Shown here: one piece after another, positions 24,715 through 33,373 of the stretch | Layout: every line of letters begins with the position of its first letter | How positions within the stretch are numbered: the first letter of the stretch is position 1 | Notes under the pieces: generated by a model | What the model saw: the letters and a program-made list of their open reading frames with translations, nothing else | Told to the model about the DNA's origin: nothing | Database searches by the model: none | Translations under genes and position numbers: made by a program | Assembly: GCF_900109525.1 (NCBI RefSeq) | Contig: NZ_FOAN01000013.1 | Coordinates: 1 to 64,000, forward strand | Length of the DNA: 64,000 nucleotides | Direction: 5' to 3' | Source: Allobosea lupini | GTDB taxonomy: Bacteria; Pseudomonadota; Alphaproteobacteria; Rhizobiales; Beijerinckiaceae

Positions 24715-26409
24715 ATGGCTTCTGGTTGCGTTGGGTCCCGACGCGGGCGCTGGCTTGCGTTCATCGGGGTGGTGAGTGCTGCTGCCGTCGTGCTGACAGC
24801 GACGGTCTCCCCCGCCGAGGCGGCGCGCAAGAAGCGCCGCCATGTCTCGGGCGGCTATGCCCCGCCCTATGCGGCGATGGTCGTCGACGTGAAGAGCGGG
24901 CGCACCCTGCACGCCGTCAACGAGGATGCGCCGCGCATCCCGGCCTCCCTTACCAAGGTGATGACGCTCTACATGCTCTTCGAGCAGATGGAGCGCGGCC
25001 GCTTCACCATGAACTCCGAGCTCAAGGTCTCGTCCTACGCCGCCTCGCAGCCGCCGACCAAGCTCGGCCTGCGCGCCGGCTCGACCATCGAGGTCGAGGA
25101 CGCGATCAAGAGCATGATCACCCTCTCGGCCAACGATTCCTCGGTCGTGGTCGCCGAGGCCATCGCCGGCTCCGAAGAGGCCTTCGCCGAGCAGATGACG
25201 CGCAAGGCGCGCTCGCTCGGCATGGACTCGACCCGCTTCTACAACCCGCACGGCCTGCCGAACTCGCCGCCGAACATCACCACGGCGCGCGACCTGACCA
25301 TCCTGGCCCGGGCGATCCAGGAGCGTTTCCCGCGCTACTTCCCGCTCTTCCAGATGCGCTCCTTCCAGTACGGCTCGCGCACGATTCGCGGGCACAACCG
25401 CCTGCTCGGCAAGATCGAGGGCGTCGACGGCATCAAGACCGGCTACACCCGCGCCTCCGGCTTCAACCTGATGACCTCGGCCAAGTCGGAAGGCCGCCAG
25501 ATCGTCTCGATCGTGCTCGGCGGGCGCTCCGGCGCCTCGCGCGACAAGATCATGTCCGATCTCGTCCTCGCCAGCCTGCCGCGCGCCAGCGCCGGCGGCC
25601 GCAGCGCCCCGATGATCGCCGAGGCCTCCGAGCCGCAGCAGGAGCGTTATCGTGCGCCGGCCCCCGCCCCGGCTCCCGAGCCGCCGGCTCGCCCGGCGCT
25701 CGTCGCCCAGGCGCCCGAGCCCGCCCCGGCCCCTGCGCCGATCCCGGTGCCGCGTCCGCGCGCCGAGCCTGAAGTGCCCGCCGCCGCCCGCGCCTATGCC
25801 GCGACGACGACGACCGCCCAGATGCCGCCGCCGCGCGCCCTGAGCGGCAGCGCTCAGGCGCTCGCTCTCTCCAACATGCGCCCGGTCGCCGCGACGACGA
25901 CGCCGTCGGCGATGCGCTGGTCGATCGGCGCCGCCCCGGCTGAAGGCAAGGTCCTGCGCCCGCCGGCGAATGTCGACACCACCTCCTCGATCGCCAAGGT
26001 CGCTGAAGTCGCGCTCAGGGACGAGGTCCAGCCCATGCCGAAGAAGGTCGAGGCTCGCCTCCCCGAACCGGCTCCGGCTCCGGCTCCGGTCAAGGTGGCG
26101 CATGTCGCCAAGGCGCCCGAGGCCAAGCCCGAGCCCAAGCCCGCCGAGAAGACCGCGATCGCCTCGAAATGGGTGATCCAGCTCGGCGCCACCGACGACG
26201 AGGCCAAGGCCAAGGACATCCTCAGCCGTGCCCGCGCCAAGGCCTCCGGTTCGCTCGCCGACGCTTCGCCCTTCACCGAAAAGGTCGAGAAGGGTGGTGC
26301 CACCCTGTTCCGCGCCCGCTTCGCCGGCTTCGAGGAGTCCAAGGACGCCGAGAAGGCCTGCGCCCAGCTCAAGCGCGGCGGCTTCTCCTGCTTCGCCACC
26401 CGCGGCTGA
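24715..26409 (+). CDS. D-alanyl-D-alanine carboxypeptidase with SPOR domain
   Basis: 564 residues from ATG 24715 (GAGGCGAG upstream; the frame is open 21 codons further). Signal/anchor about 10-40. Penicillin-binding domain with all three motifs: SxxK in ASLTKVM, SxN in LSANDSS, KTG in IKTGYTR. It trims the terminal D-Ala of peptidoglycan pentapeptides in the periplasm. A ~150-residue Pro/Ala linker follows, then a C-terminal SPOR domain (KWVIQLGA to FSCFATRG) that binds denuded glycan at the division site. This DacA plus SPOR architecture is typical of alphaproteobacteria. Confidence 0.93.
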   Translation: MASGCVGSRRGRWLAFIGVVSAAAVVLTATVSPAEAARKKRRHVSGGYAPPYAAMVVDVKSGRTLHAVNEDAPRIPASLTKVMTLYMLFEQMERGRFTMNSELKVSSYAASQPPTKLGLRAGSTIEVEDAIKSMITLSANDSSVVVAEAIAGSEEAFAEQMTRKARSLGMDSTRFYNPHGLPNSPPNITTARDLTILARAIQERFPRYFPLFQMRSFQYGSRTIRGHNRLLGKIEGVDGIKTGYTRASGFNLMTSAKSEGRQIVSIVLGGRSGASRDKIMSDLVLASLPRASAGGRSAPMIAEASEPQQERYRAPAPAPAPEPPARPALVAQAPEPAPAPAPIPVPRPRAEPEVPAAARAYAATTTTAQMPPPRALSGSAQALALSNMRPVAATTTPSAMRWSIGAAPAEGKVLRPPANVDTTSSIAKVAEVALRDEVQPMPKKVEARLPEPAPAPAPVKVAHVAKAPEAKPEPKPAEKTAIASKWVIQLGATDDEAKAKDILSRARAKASGSLADASPFTEKVEKGGATLFRARFAGFEESKDAEKACAQLKRGGFSCFATRG

Positions 26410-26426
26410 CCGGTCCGGAAAGGAGA

Positions 26427-27155
26427 TCAGCCATGCTTTTTCAGCAAGGTATCCTTGGCCTGGTTGACGCGAGCGGCAAGCCCGCTGGTACCTCCGGCAT
26501 CCGGATGGATCCGCTTCATCAGGCTCCGATGGGCATCGCGGATCGCCTCCGGGCCCGCCCCCGGGTGAAGCCCCAGGATCTCGTAGGCCTCCTCGTCCGA
26601 CATCGCGCCCGTGCGCGCCGGGCTGCGCTGCCCCGCGTCGCGGTGACGATCAGCGTCTTCACGCCATCCGGGCGCCCGGCGGTCGAGATATGCCTCTAGG
26701 AGGCGCGCCCCGTCTGGATCTCCCGCGAGGCATTCGCGCAGCAGCGCACTGAGTTCGGTGGGGTTGAGATCGTCGAGATCGCGCCCCGCATAAGCGCCGG
26801 CCAGGACCTTGCCCCTGATGCCGCCGCTGTCATGGTCGAGCTCCATCTCGAGCAGGCTCGATGCGACCTTCGAGCGCCCGGCCGAGCCGGTCCCGCCCCA
26901 GTCCTTCGCCCATTCCGGCATCTTGAGGCCGCCCGGGCCATAGGCGCTCCAGCCGAGCAGCCAGGCGCCGAGCCCGCCGAGGAAGATCGCCATATCCGGG
27001 CGGCCGCGCAGCATCAGCAACGCCGCGACACCGAGCGAAAGCGTGCCGCCGACCACCTTGCCGAGCCGCACCAGCTTCTTCGGATCGGAGCCGGCGAAAA
27101 GCTTGGCCAACCACCAGATCAGGATCAGCGTGGCGATACCGTAGAGGAGGCTCAC
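26427..27155 (-). CDS. Membrane-anchored J-domain protein
   Basis: 242 residues from a GTG at 27155 that overlaps the stop of the VWA gene (GTGA). Two N-terminal membrane helices (LYGIATLILIWWLAKLF and LSLGVAALLMLRG) are followed by a soluble region and a C-terminal J domain (about 190-242) with AYEILGLHPGAG and the essential HPD in RIHPDAGG. It recruits and stimulates DnaK/Hsp70 ATPase activity near the membrane, similar in layout to mitochondrial Pam18/Tim14. Convergent with the carboxypeptidase gene. Confidence 0.85.
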   Translation of the reverse strand: MSLLYGIATLILIWWLAKLFAGSDPKKLVRLGKVVGGTLSLGVAALLMLRGRPDMAIFLGGLGAWLLGWSAYGPGGLKMPEWAKDWGGTGSAGRSKVASSLLEMELDHDSGGIRGKVLAGAYAGRDLDDLNPTELSALLRECLAGDPDGARLLEAYLDRRAPGWREDADRHRDAGQRSPARTGAMSDEEAYEILGLHPGAGPEAIRDAHRSLMKRIHPDAGGTSGLAARVNQAKDTLLKKHG

Positions 27156-27901
27156 GATGTCCGGCCCTCCATCGCCGTCAGCAGTCTCTGCGCCGCAGCA
27201 TTCTGCCCCGCGAGCTTCAGCAGCGCCTCGCGTCCACCGCTGGCATAGGCGGCTGCGCCGCGCAGCAGGTCGAGCAGGGAATTGGGCGCGTTGACGTCGA
27301 AGCGGGCATGGGCTCCGCCGGTCAGGCGTGCGATCTCGGCGAAGGCCGCGCTGGCGTCCGGATCGGCCCCCTCCTGAAACAGGAAGCCCTTGACGCCGCG
27401 CAGGCCGAGCTCGCCGGCGAGCGCGCAGAGCCGATCGACATCTTCCTCCATCGCGTCGCCGACATAGACGAAGGCGCGAATCGGCACCTGCCGCTCCTCG
27501 TCGCGGATATGCTTGAGCACGCGCCCGATCTGCGTCTGGCCGCCGCGACAGTCGATCTTGTTCATCAGCCCGGTCAGCCGCTGCGGCTCGCCGAGCCAGC
27601 CCGAGGCGCGGCACTCGTCGAAGCCGCGGAAATAGACGAGCTGGACCGCTAGCCCACCCGTCCTGGCCGCGACCTCGAACATCTGCCCCTGCAGCGAGCA
27701 GGCCAGATCCCAACTCGGCTGCCGGCTCATCGTCGCGTCGAGCGCAAAGACGAGCCGCCCCGCCTGCCCGGTCGCGAGCGGCGCGAGCTGCTTCGCCGCC
27801 GCGACGAAACGGTCGATCTCGCCAGGCTTGGAGCGCGCAGCATTCTCGGCCGGGCGCGTTTCGCCCGCCTTGCCCACTGCCTTGCCGTCTTCGCGTGTCA
27901 T
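27152..27901 (-). CDS. VWA-like domain protein
   Basis: 249 residues. After a ~25-residue polar start, a von Willebrand A-like alpha/beta domain: RLVFALDATMSRQPSWDLA (degenerate MIDAS DxTxS), RGFDECRASGW, TQIGRVLKHI, IRAFVYVGDAMEED. Asp and Ser/Thr positions for metal binding are partly present. VWA proteins mediate metal-dependent protein assembly. Translationally coupled to the J-domain gene, so the two probably act together in a folding or assembly process; partner unknown. Confidence 0.8.
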   Translation of the reverse strand: MTREDGKAVGKAGETRPAENAARSKPGEIDRFVAAAKQLAPLATGQAGRLVFALDATMSRQPSWDLACSLQGQMFEVAARTGGLAVQLVYFRGFDECRASGWLGEPQRLTGLMNKIDCRGGQTQIGRVLKHIRDEERQVPIRAFVYVGDAMEEDVDRLCALAGELGLRGVKGFLFQEGADPDASAAFAEIARLTGGAHARFDVNAPNSLLDLLRGAAAYASGGREALLKLAGQNAAAQRLLTAMEGRTS

Positions 27902-28035
27902 GCTCTTCGCCGGGATTCGTTCATGCCAGAGATATTGGCCGCGTCGCCGGCATTTGCTACCCGTCCCCCGAGCCGCGCGCTTTCCGTTCGACCGGTATCG
28001 GTCGAACGATCAGAATTCGCGCAACTCAATAGTTG

Positions 28036-28078
28036 GGCATGTCCCGCAAAAATGGTCCCCACTTTTGCGGGACATGCC
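28036..28078. repeat. Perfect 16-bp inverted repeat upstream of panC
   Basis: GGCATGTCCCGCAAAA (28036-28051) and TTTTGCGGGACATGCC (28063-28078) flank an 11-nt loop. It ends 13 bp before the panC ATG. It resembles dispersed hairpin repeats and could also act as a transcription attenuator or RNA stabiliser in the panC leader. Confidence 0.6.
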
Positions 28079-28091
28079 TCGGAGAAGCGCT

Positions 28092-28940
28092 ATGTCGCAG
28101 GTGGCGGTGTTCGAGACGGTCAAGGCGATGCGCGAGGCCGTCGCGGCCTGGCATGCCGCCGGCGAGAAGGTCGCGCTGGTGCCGACCATGGGCGCGCTGC
28201 ACGAAGGCCATATCGCGCTGGTGACCGAGGCGCAGAAGCACGCCCGCCGCGTCATCGTCTCGATCTTCGTCAACCCGACGCAGTTCGCGCCGCATGAGGA
28301 CTTCAAGAAGTATCCGCGCACCTTCGACAGCGACCGCGCCCAGCTCGAAGCCGCCAACGCCGATGCGATCTATTTCCCCGCGGTCGAGGAGATGTACCCG
28401 CCGGGCTTCGCCAGCCGCGTGCTGCTGCTCGGCCCGGCCGCGGTCGGCCTGGAGGACCGCTTTCGCCCGACGCATTTTGAAGGCGTCGCAACGGTTTGCT
28501 GCAAGCTGTTCACACAGAGCAAGGCCGATTTCGCCGTCTTCGGCGAGAAGGACTACCAGCAGCTCAAGGTGGTGACGCGCATGGCCCACGACCTCGATCT
28601 CGGCATCGAGATCGTACCGCTGGCGACCTTCCGCGAGACCGACGGCCTCGCAATGTCCTCGCGCAACCGCTACCTCTCGGCCGATGAGCGCGCCTTGGCG
28701 CCGACGCTCCACCGGGTGATGCAGGCCCTCGCCGCCCGCATCCGCAATGACGATCCGCTCTTCCAGGCGGTGGCCGATGCGCAGACCGAGATCATCACCG
28801 CCGGCTTCGAGCTCGACTATCTCGAAGCCCGCCATGCCGACACGCTGGCGCCGGTGACCTCGCGCGCCGACGGCCCGATCCGGCTACTGATCGCGGCGCG
28901 GCTGGGAGCGACGCGCCTGATCGACAATATCGGGGTGTAA
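28092..28940 (+). CDS. panC: Pantothenate synthetase
   Basis: 282 residues, the usual family length. ATG 28092 with GGAG 7 nt upstream; the open frame extends further left but through a repeat. Motifs: PTMGALHEGH (nucleotidyl-transferase HIGH-like signature), VSIFVNPTQFAPHED, FGEKDYQQL and the KMSKS-like AMSSRNRYLS. It joins pantoate and beta-alanine with ATP to make pantothenate for coenzyme A, in the cytoplasm. No panB is adjacent in this window. Confidence 0.97.
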   Translation: MSQVAVFETVKAMREAVAAWHAAGEKVALVPTMGALHEGHIALVTEAQKHARRVIVSIFVNPTQFAPHEDFKKYPRTFDSDRAQLEAANADAIYFPAVEEMYPPGFASRVLLLGPAAVGLEDRFRPTHFEGVATVCCKLFTQSKADFAVFGEKDYQQLKVVTRMAHDLDLGIEIVPLATFRETDGLAMSSRNRYLSADERALAPTLHRVMQALAARIRNDDPLFQAVADAQTEIITAGFELDYLEARHADTLAPVTSRADGPIRLLIAARLGATRLIDNIGV

Positions 28941-28973
28941 GGCGAACCGCCGCCCAAAAGACTATTTTCAGGC

Positions 28974-29168
28974 TTAGTGTGCGGCGATAGCAGCCCGGCG
29001 CGGGGGCAGCGTCTTGAGGGGTCTGGCGTTGACAGGCCGGGTGCCTGCGAGAGGCTTCAGCCCGGCCAGCCGCCGGCCACGCATCTCGACGCCGCGCGTC
29101 AGGTGCGCATCGAGATGTTTGGCGAAAGCGGCAATGCGAGCAAAAATCCTGAGCATGGTGGTTCGCAT
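28974..29168 (-). CDS. Possible small basic protein
   Basis: A 64-residue frame (MRTTMLRIFARIAAFAKHL start, Arg/Leu-rich, C-terminus PPRRAAIAAH) occupies the otherwise empty 333-bp gap between panC and the DUF1489 gene. CAGG lies a few nt upstream of the start. It might encode a small amphipathic basic peptide, or the gap may be non-coding; I found no other gene there. Low support. Confidence 0.3.
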   Translation of the reverse strand: MRTTMLRIFARIAAFAKHLDAHLTRGVEMRGRRLAGLKPLAGTRPVNARPLKTLPPRRAAIAAH

Positions 29169-29273
29169 CATATGCGCCTGACCGCGATGGGCGGCGCTTC
29201 CACCATGATGTAGGCGGCCTCGCATAAGGCTTCGAAGCGTATCGCAGCCGCCGGCCTAAGCGCTGCGTAAAGC

Positions 29274-29711
29274 CTACAGCAACCCGAGCTCCGCCAATTC
29301 CCGCCGCATCTGCTCGGGCATGACGCCGAGATCGCCGCTGCGGCCGTCGATGTCGCGCGGCGCGTCCTTGTCCTGCAGGTAGCGCCAGCCCTGGAACGGC
29401 CGGAATGGGCGCGGCTCGACCGGCACCACCACCGGCTCCATCACCAGATGGCAGCGGCCGATGCCCTCGCCATCGGTGAAGGGGCGGATATCGATCAGGC
29501 GCTGGCGCGCCGAGACCTGGCCCTTGATCACCCAGTAGAGCGAGCCGCCATTGACGATCTCCTCGATCCGCTTCGGCACCATGCGGGTGGTGTGCAGTTG
29601 CTCCGCCGGCTCGCCCCGGGCGCGGCGCTGCGCCTGCCGCTCGGCGATCCACTCTTCGAGATCGCTGATCGAGTCGGCGCCGACGCAGAGCTTGAGGATA
29701 TGGAGCGGCAT
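29274..29711 (-). CDS. DUF1489 family protein
   Basis: 145 residues from ATG 29711. DUF1489 features: MPLHILKLCVGADSISDLEEW, HTTRMVPKR, GSLYWVIKG, VSARQRLIDIRPF and RPFRPFQGWRYLQDKDAPRD. This small cytoplasmic family is near-universal in Hyphomicrobiales and has no established function to my knowledge. It stands as a single gene between a possible small ORF and a palindromic repeat. Confidence 0.85.
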   Translation of the reverse strand: MPLHILKLCVGADSISDLEEWIAERQAQRRARGEPAEQLHTTRMVPKRIEEIVNGGSLYWVIKGQVSARQRLIDIRPFTDGEGIGRCHLVMEPVVVPVEPRPFRPFQGWRYLQDKDAPRDIDGRSGDLGVMPEQMRRELAELGLL

Positions 29712-29789
29712 GGCGGGCAACCTAGTCCTCGCCGAAGCCGCTCGCCAGAGCCCACGGCCTTTCTCCACAAGCCGGCGTCCCCTTTCCCG

Positions 29790-29880
29790 TCATGGTCGGA
29801 CTTGTCCCGAGCATCCACGTCTTCGTTTTTTGAGAGCGGTGTTCAAGATGTGGATGCTCGCCACAAGGGCGAGCCTGACG
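29790..29880. repeat. Imperfect palindromic intergenic repeat
   Basis: A 30-nt arm at 29790-29819 (starting GTCATGGTCGG, ending GAGCATCCAC) is complementary to 29851-29880 (starting GTGGATGCTC) at about 23 of 30 positions, including the last 10 bp perfectly. The left arm resembles the repeat at 38477. Confidence 0.6.
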
Positions 29881-29971
29881 GCAGAGGTGCCGGGCTGGCC
29901 GGCGTGGATGCAGCCATGACGGCGCCGCGCTCGCAGGCTACTAAGGCCACCGACCCGAACGGAGACACGAC

Positions 29972-30751
29972 ATGCGCGGACTGCAAGGCAAGGCCATTCT
30001 CGTCACCGGCTCCTCGACCGGTATCGGCTACGCCATGGCCGAACGCCTGATCGCCGAGGGCGCCAAGGTGCTGATCCATGGCCGCGAGCAGAACGAGGTC
30101 GACACCGCCTGCCGCAAGCTCGGCCCCGCGACCTCGGGCGCGATCGGCGATCTCGCCGAACCGGCGACGGCCCAGGCACTGGTCGACGCGACGCGCAAGG
30201 CCTTCGGCCGCATCGACGGCCTGGTCAACAATGCCGGCATCTATCCGCGCGGCGTGCTGGCTGAGACCACCGCTGCCTTCTTCGACCATATCTTCGCGAT
30301 CAACACCCGTGCGCCCCTGCTCTGCGCCGAGGCGGCGATCCGCGCCTTCCGCCTGCAGAAGTCCGGCGGCTCGATCCTCACCGTCGGCTCGATCAACGCA
30401 TATTGCGGCAATTCCAACCTCACCGTCTATTCGATGTCGAAGGGCGCGCTGATGACGATGACGCGCAACCTGGCCAACACGCTCGGGCGCGAGCACATCC
30501 GGGTCAACCAGCTCAATGTCGGCTGGACCTTCACCGCCAACGAGGATGCGACGCAGCAGCGCGAGGGCAAGAAGCCGGGCTGGGAGAAGGAAGTGCCGCT
30601 CGAATTCGCGCCCTTCGGCCAGATCATGCAGCCGGCCGAGATCGCCGCCCACACCGCATTCTGGCTGTCGGAGGAGAGCGGGCACGTCTCCGGCCAGATC
30701 TACGAGGTCGAGCAGTTTCCGCTGATCGGTCGCGGCCGAGCGGCGGACTAG
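29972..30751 (+). CDS. SDR family oxidoreductase
   Basis: 259 residues; GGAG 7 nt before ATG. Classical SDR: TGSSTGIGYAMAERL, NNAGIYP, catalytic Ser in VGSINAY, and YSMSK (YxxxK), with RVNQLNVGW after it. The C-terminal WLSEESGHVSGQIYEVEQ matches the FabG-type tail. NAD(P)-dependent oxidoreductase on a sugar, alcohol or keto substrate that cannot be told from the sequence. Flanked on both sides by palindromic repeats, so probably monocistronic. Confidence 0.88.
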   Translation: MRGLQGKAILVTGSSTGIGYAMAERLIAEGAKVLIHGREQNEVDTACRKLGPATSGAIGDLAEPATAQALVDATRKAFGRIDGLVNNAGIYPRGVLAETTAAFFDHIFAINTRAPLLCAEAAIRAFRLQKSGGSILTVGSINAYCGNSNLTVYSMSKGALMTMTRNLANTLGREHIRVNQLNVGWTFTANEDATQQREGKKPGWEKEVPLEFAPFGQIMQPAEIAAHTAFWLSEESGHVSGQIYEVEQFPLIGRGRAAD

Positions 30752-30761
30752 CCTCCAGCGC

Positions 30762-30841
30762 CATTGCGAGGAGCGCAGCGACGAAGCAATCCAGAGCGGC
30801 TCGCGCAATCCCCCTGGATTGCTTCGCTCGCCCTCGCAATG
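30762..30841. repeat. Palindromic intergenic repeat
   Basis: CATTGCGAGGAGCGCAGCG...AAGCAATCCAG (30762-30794) and its near-complement CTGGATTGCTTCG...CCTCGCAATG (30814-30841). The same CATTGCGAGG / CCTCGCAATG hairpin type is dispersed in many alphaproteobacterial genomes. Lies between the SDR stop and the kinase gene and may end transcription. Confidence 0.65.
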
Positions 30842-30860
30842 ACAGAACTGACGACCGACG

Positions 30861-31700
30861 ATGCCGACCGACGCCTTTTCGCCCTGGCTGATCCGCTGGA
30901 ACCTCGACCCCGCCGGCGAGCCGATCAGGACGCATGCCAGCCAGCTTTTGCCCGTCCTGCACCAGAGTCAGCCGGCCATGCTGAAGCTGCCCGAAGTCGA
31001 GGACGAACGGCGCGGCTACCTGCCGCTCGACTACTGGGCGGGCGACGGCGCCGCCCGCCTCTTTGCCCGCAGCGACAATGGCGAGGCCATGCTGATCGAG
31101 CGCGCCACCGGTAAGCGCTCGCTCGCCGCCATGGCCCGCAGCGGTGCAACTGGCGATGACGAGGCGACGGCCATCCTCTGCGACGCCATCGCCGCTTTGC
31201 AGAAGCCGCGCGGCCCGGCGCCCTCAGGCCTGATCCCGCTGGAAACCTGGTTCAAGGACCTCTTCCCGATGGCTCGGCAGCACGGTGGCATCCTCGCCCG
31301 CTCGGCCACAGTCGCCAACGAATTGCTTCCGGCGCAGCGCGAGATCGTGCCGCTCCACGCCGACCTCCACCATGACAACGTCCTCGATTTCGAGGCCAAG
31401 GGCTGGCTCGCCATCGATCCGAAATCGGTGATCGGTGATCGCGCCTTCGAATACACGATCCTGTTCTGCGATCCCGATCTCGCCGACCCCGAACCGCCGG
31501 TCGCGGTCTTGCCCGGCCGCTTCGAGCGCCGGCTGGAGATCGTGCTGGCGAAATCCGGGCTGGAGCGCCGCCGACTCCTGATGTGGATCCTGGCCTGGTG
31601 CGGACTCTCGACCGCCTGGTTCGACGAAGACGAGGACCCTCTGGCGCAGATCAATCTCTCCGTAGCCGAGCGGGCGATCGTCGCGCTGGACGCGCTCTAA
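30861..31700 (+). CDS. APH(6)-like small-molecule phosphotransferase
   Basis: 279 residues of the aminoglycoside/hydroxyurea phosphotransferase type. The catalytic loop is PLHADLHHDNVLDF (HxDLHxxN, Asp as base), followed by the metal-binding AIDPKSVIGDRAFE. An N-lobe with LLIERATG-like hinge precedes it. Such enzymes modify streptomycin or hydroxyurea, but chromosomal members often have unknown metabolic substrates, so resistance is not implied. Stop overlaps the convergent dehydratase gene by 4 bp. Confidence 0.83.
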   Translation: MPTDAFSPWLIRWNLDPAGEPIRTHASQLLPVLHQSQPAMLKLPEVEDERRGYLPLDYWAGDGAARLFARSDNGEAMLIERATGKRSLAAMARSGATGDDEATAILCDAIAALQKPRGPAPSGLIPLETWFKDLFPMARQHGGILARSATVANELLPAQREIVPLHADLHHDNVLDFEAKGWLAIDPKSVIGDRAFEYTILFCDPDLADPEPPVAVLPGRFERRLEIVLAKSGLERRRLLMWILAWCGLSTAWFDEDEDPLAQINLSVAERAIVALDAL

Positions 31701-32665
31701 TCCCGCATCCAGGCGCTGAACCGCTCCGGCAGGACATTCGACCCGCAGATCACCGTGGCGACGCGCTTGCCGCGATAACGTTCGGGCTCTTCCAGCATTG
31801 CGGCGATGCCGAGCGCCGCCGAGGGCTCGGTGACGAGCGCGGCATGCCGGTAGAGCAGCCGCATGCCCTCGACGATGCTGGCTTCCTCGACCAGCGGAAC
31901 ATGGTCGGCGAGGGCGATGAGGTCGTCGAGCACCTCCGGTATCGGAAACCGCCCGGCGACGCCGTCGGCGATCGTGTCGGTGCTCTCGGTCGTCACGACC
32001 GATCGGGCTCGCCACGACAGCGCCAGGGCCGGCGCGCCTTTCGGCTGGATGCAGACGATCTCGGTCGCTGGCGACAGGGTTTTCATGACATGGCCGACGC
32101 CGGTTGCGAGCGCACCGCCGCCGAGCGCGAGCAGCACGGTATCGATACGCCCTGCCCCCTCGACGAGTTCGAGCCCGATCGTCGCCGCGCCCTCGCAGGT
32201 GTCGAGGTTTTCGCTGTCCTCGATCAGGAAGGCGTTGCCACCACCCGCGATCTCCCGCGCCCGCTCGCGAGCAGTCTCGATATCGCCCTCGACCAGTTCG
32301 ACCAGACCGCCCAAGCGGCGGATGCGCTCGATCTTGCCGGGATTGGCGCCCCTCCCCGCGATCACTACGACGTCGATGCCGCGCGACCGGCCGCTATAGG
32401 CCAGCGCTTGGCCAAGATTGCCGGCGCTGGCGCAAACCGCAGCCTTTGGGCCTAAACTCCTGGCGAGCCGCGCCATCGCGACCTCGGTTCCGCGTCCCTT
32501 GAAGCAGCCGATAGGATTGGCAGTCTCGAGTTTGATGACGAGCTCGCAGCCGAGCAATTCGCCGAGCGTCGGAGATTGGAACTGCGGCGTATCGCGAAAC
32601 AGCGGCGAAATTTCTTGCTGCGCTTGCCGGATGCGGTCGAGGTCGAGCCTGGTGTTTGGCTGCAT
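31697..32665 (-). CDS. PLP-dependent threonine/serine dehydratase-like enzyme
   Basis: 322 residues of fold-type II PLP enzyme. Schiff-base Lys in CFKGRGT, substrate loop CASAGNLGQALAY, phosphate-binding GGGALATGVG, C-terminal ICGSN that contacts the pyridine ring. No ACT or CBS regulatory domain, so a short catabolic type that deaminates a hydroxy amino acid. Divergent from an XRE-cupin regulator with twin operators between them, suggesting local induction by the substrate. Exact substrate unknown (threonine, serine or a 3-hydroxyaspartate-like compound). Confidence 0.85.
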   Translation of the reverse strand: MQPNTRLDLDRIRQAQQEISPLFRDTPQFQSPTLGELLGCELVIKLETANPIGCFKGRGTEVAMARLARSLGPKAAVCASAGNLGQALAYSGRSRGIDVVVIAGRGANPGKIERIRRLGGLVELVEGDIETARERAREIAGGGNAFLIEDSENLDTCEGAATIGLELVEGAGRIDTVLLALGGGALATGVGHVMKTLSPATEIVCIQPKGAPALALSWRARSVVTTESTDTIADGVAGRFPIPEVLDDLIALADHVPLVEEASIVEGMRLLYRHAALVTEPSAALGIAAMLEEPERYRGKRVATVICGSNVLPERFSAWMRD

Positions 32666-32700
32666 GGGACAAGCCTTCGGCGAGATGGTAGGAACGACGC

Positions 32701-32741
32701 GTGCGCTTTAGCGCACAAACATCCCGTGCGCAATAACGCAC
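32701..32741. promoter_or_regulatory. Twin operators between dehydratase and XRE-cupin regulator
   Basis: GTGCGCTTTAGCGCAC (32701-32716) and GTGCGCAATAACGCAC (32726-32741) are two 16-bp palindromes with identical GTGCG/CGCAC ends, 25 bp apart start to start. They lie in the 95-bp gap between divergent genes and are the best candidates for binding by the adjacent XRE-cupin protein. Confidence 0.75.
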
Positions 32742-32760
32742 AGACTGGAGAGCGCCTGCC

Positions 32761-33342
32761 ATGAAGCCCGTCGGCCCGGTCGATACCCCGAAGCTGCTCA
32801 AGTCGATCCGGAGCGACCGCGGATGGAGTCTCGACCAGACGGCGGCGCGCACCGGTGTCAGCAAGGCGATGCTGGGCCAGATCGAACGGGGCGAATCCGC
32901 ACCGACGATCGCGACGCTCTGGAAGCTCGCCACGGGCCTGGGGGTTCCCATGACCGCGCTGCTGGAGGCCGATGGCGGGAGCGGCGACGTGCTGCTTCTG
33001 CGCGACGCCGCCGACTTGCGCGTGCGCCCGTCGCAGGAAGGCATGCAGCGGGCTCTTGTTTTTCCCTACGAGGCGCGGTTCGGCTTCGAGCTCTACGAAC
33101 TCACCTTCGCACCCGGCTTCGAGAGCATCTCGGAGCCGCACGACGTCGGCGTCGTCGAGCACATCACCGTCCAGCACGGCGAGGTCGAGCTGCTGGTCGA
33201 GGAGGAGTGGCGGCCGCTGAGGCAGGGCCAGTCGCTGCGCTTCCCGGCCGACCGCCGGCACGGCTATCGCAATCGGACGCGCGAAGAGGCCGTGGTCATG
33301 GACATCATCCACTACCGCTACGCACCAAGCCCGAAGGCTTGA
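32761..33342 (+). CDS. XRE-family regulator with cupin domain
   Basis: 193 residues. HTH_3 domain at about 10-65 (LLKSIRSDRGWSLDQTA, SKAMLGQIERGESAPTI, LWKLATGLGVPM), then a cupin_2 barrel at about 115-185 (HITVQHGEVELLVE, FPADRRHGYRN, conserved His residues). The cupin likely senses a small ligand. It probably represses or activates the divergent dehydratase and itself via the paired palindromes upstream. SD GGAG before ATG 32761. Confidence 0.9.
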   Translation: MKPVGPVDTPKLLKSIRSDRGWSLDQTAARTGVSKAMLGQIERGESAPTIATLWKLATGLGVPMTALLEADGGSGDVLLLRDAADLRVRPSQEGMQRALVFPYEARFGFELYELTFAPGFESISEPHDVGVVEHITVQHGEVELLVEEEWRPLRQGQSLRFPADRRHGYRNRTREEAVVMDIIHYRYAPSPKA

Positions 33343-33373
33343 AGCCGTCACTGGGAAGGAAGGGGCTCTAGGT

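Noticed and set aside
26427..27713. 428-residue version of the J-domain gene
   Set aside because: Its first ~185 residues are a shadow of the VWA gene; the GTG at 27155 overlapping the VWA stop gives the natural coupled start.
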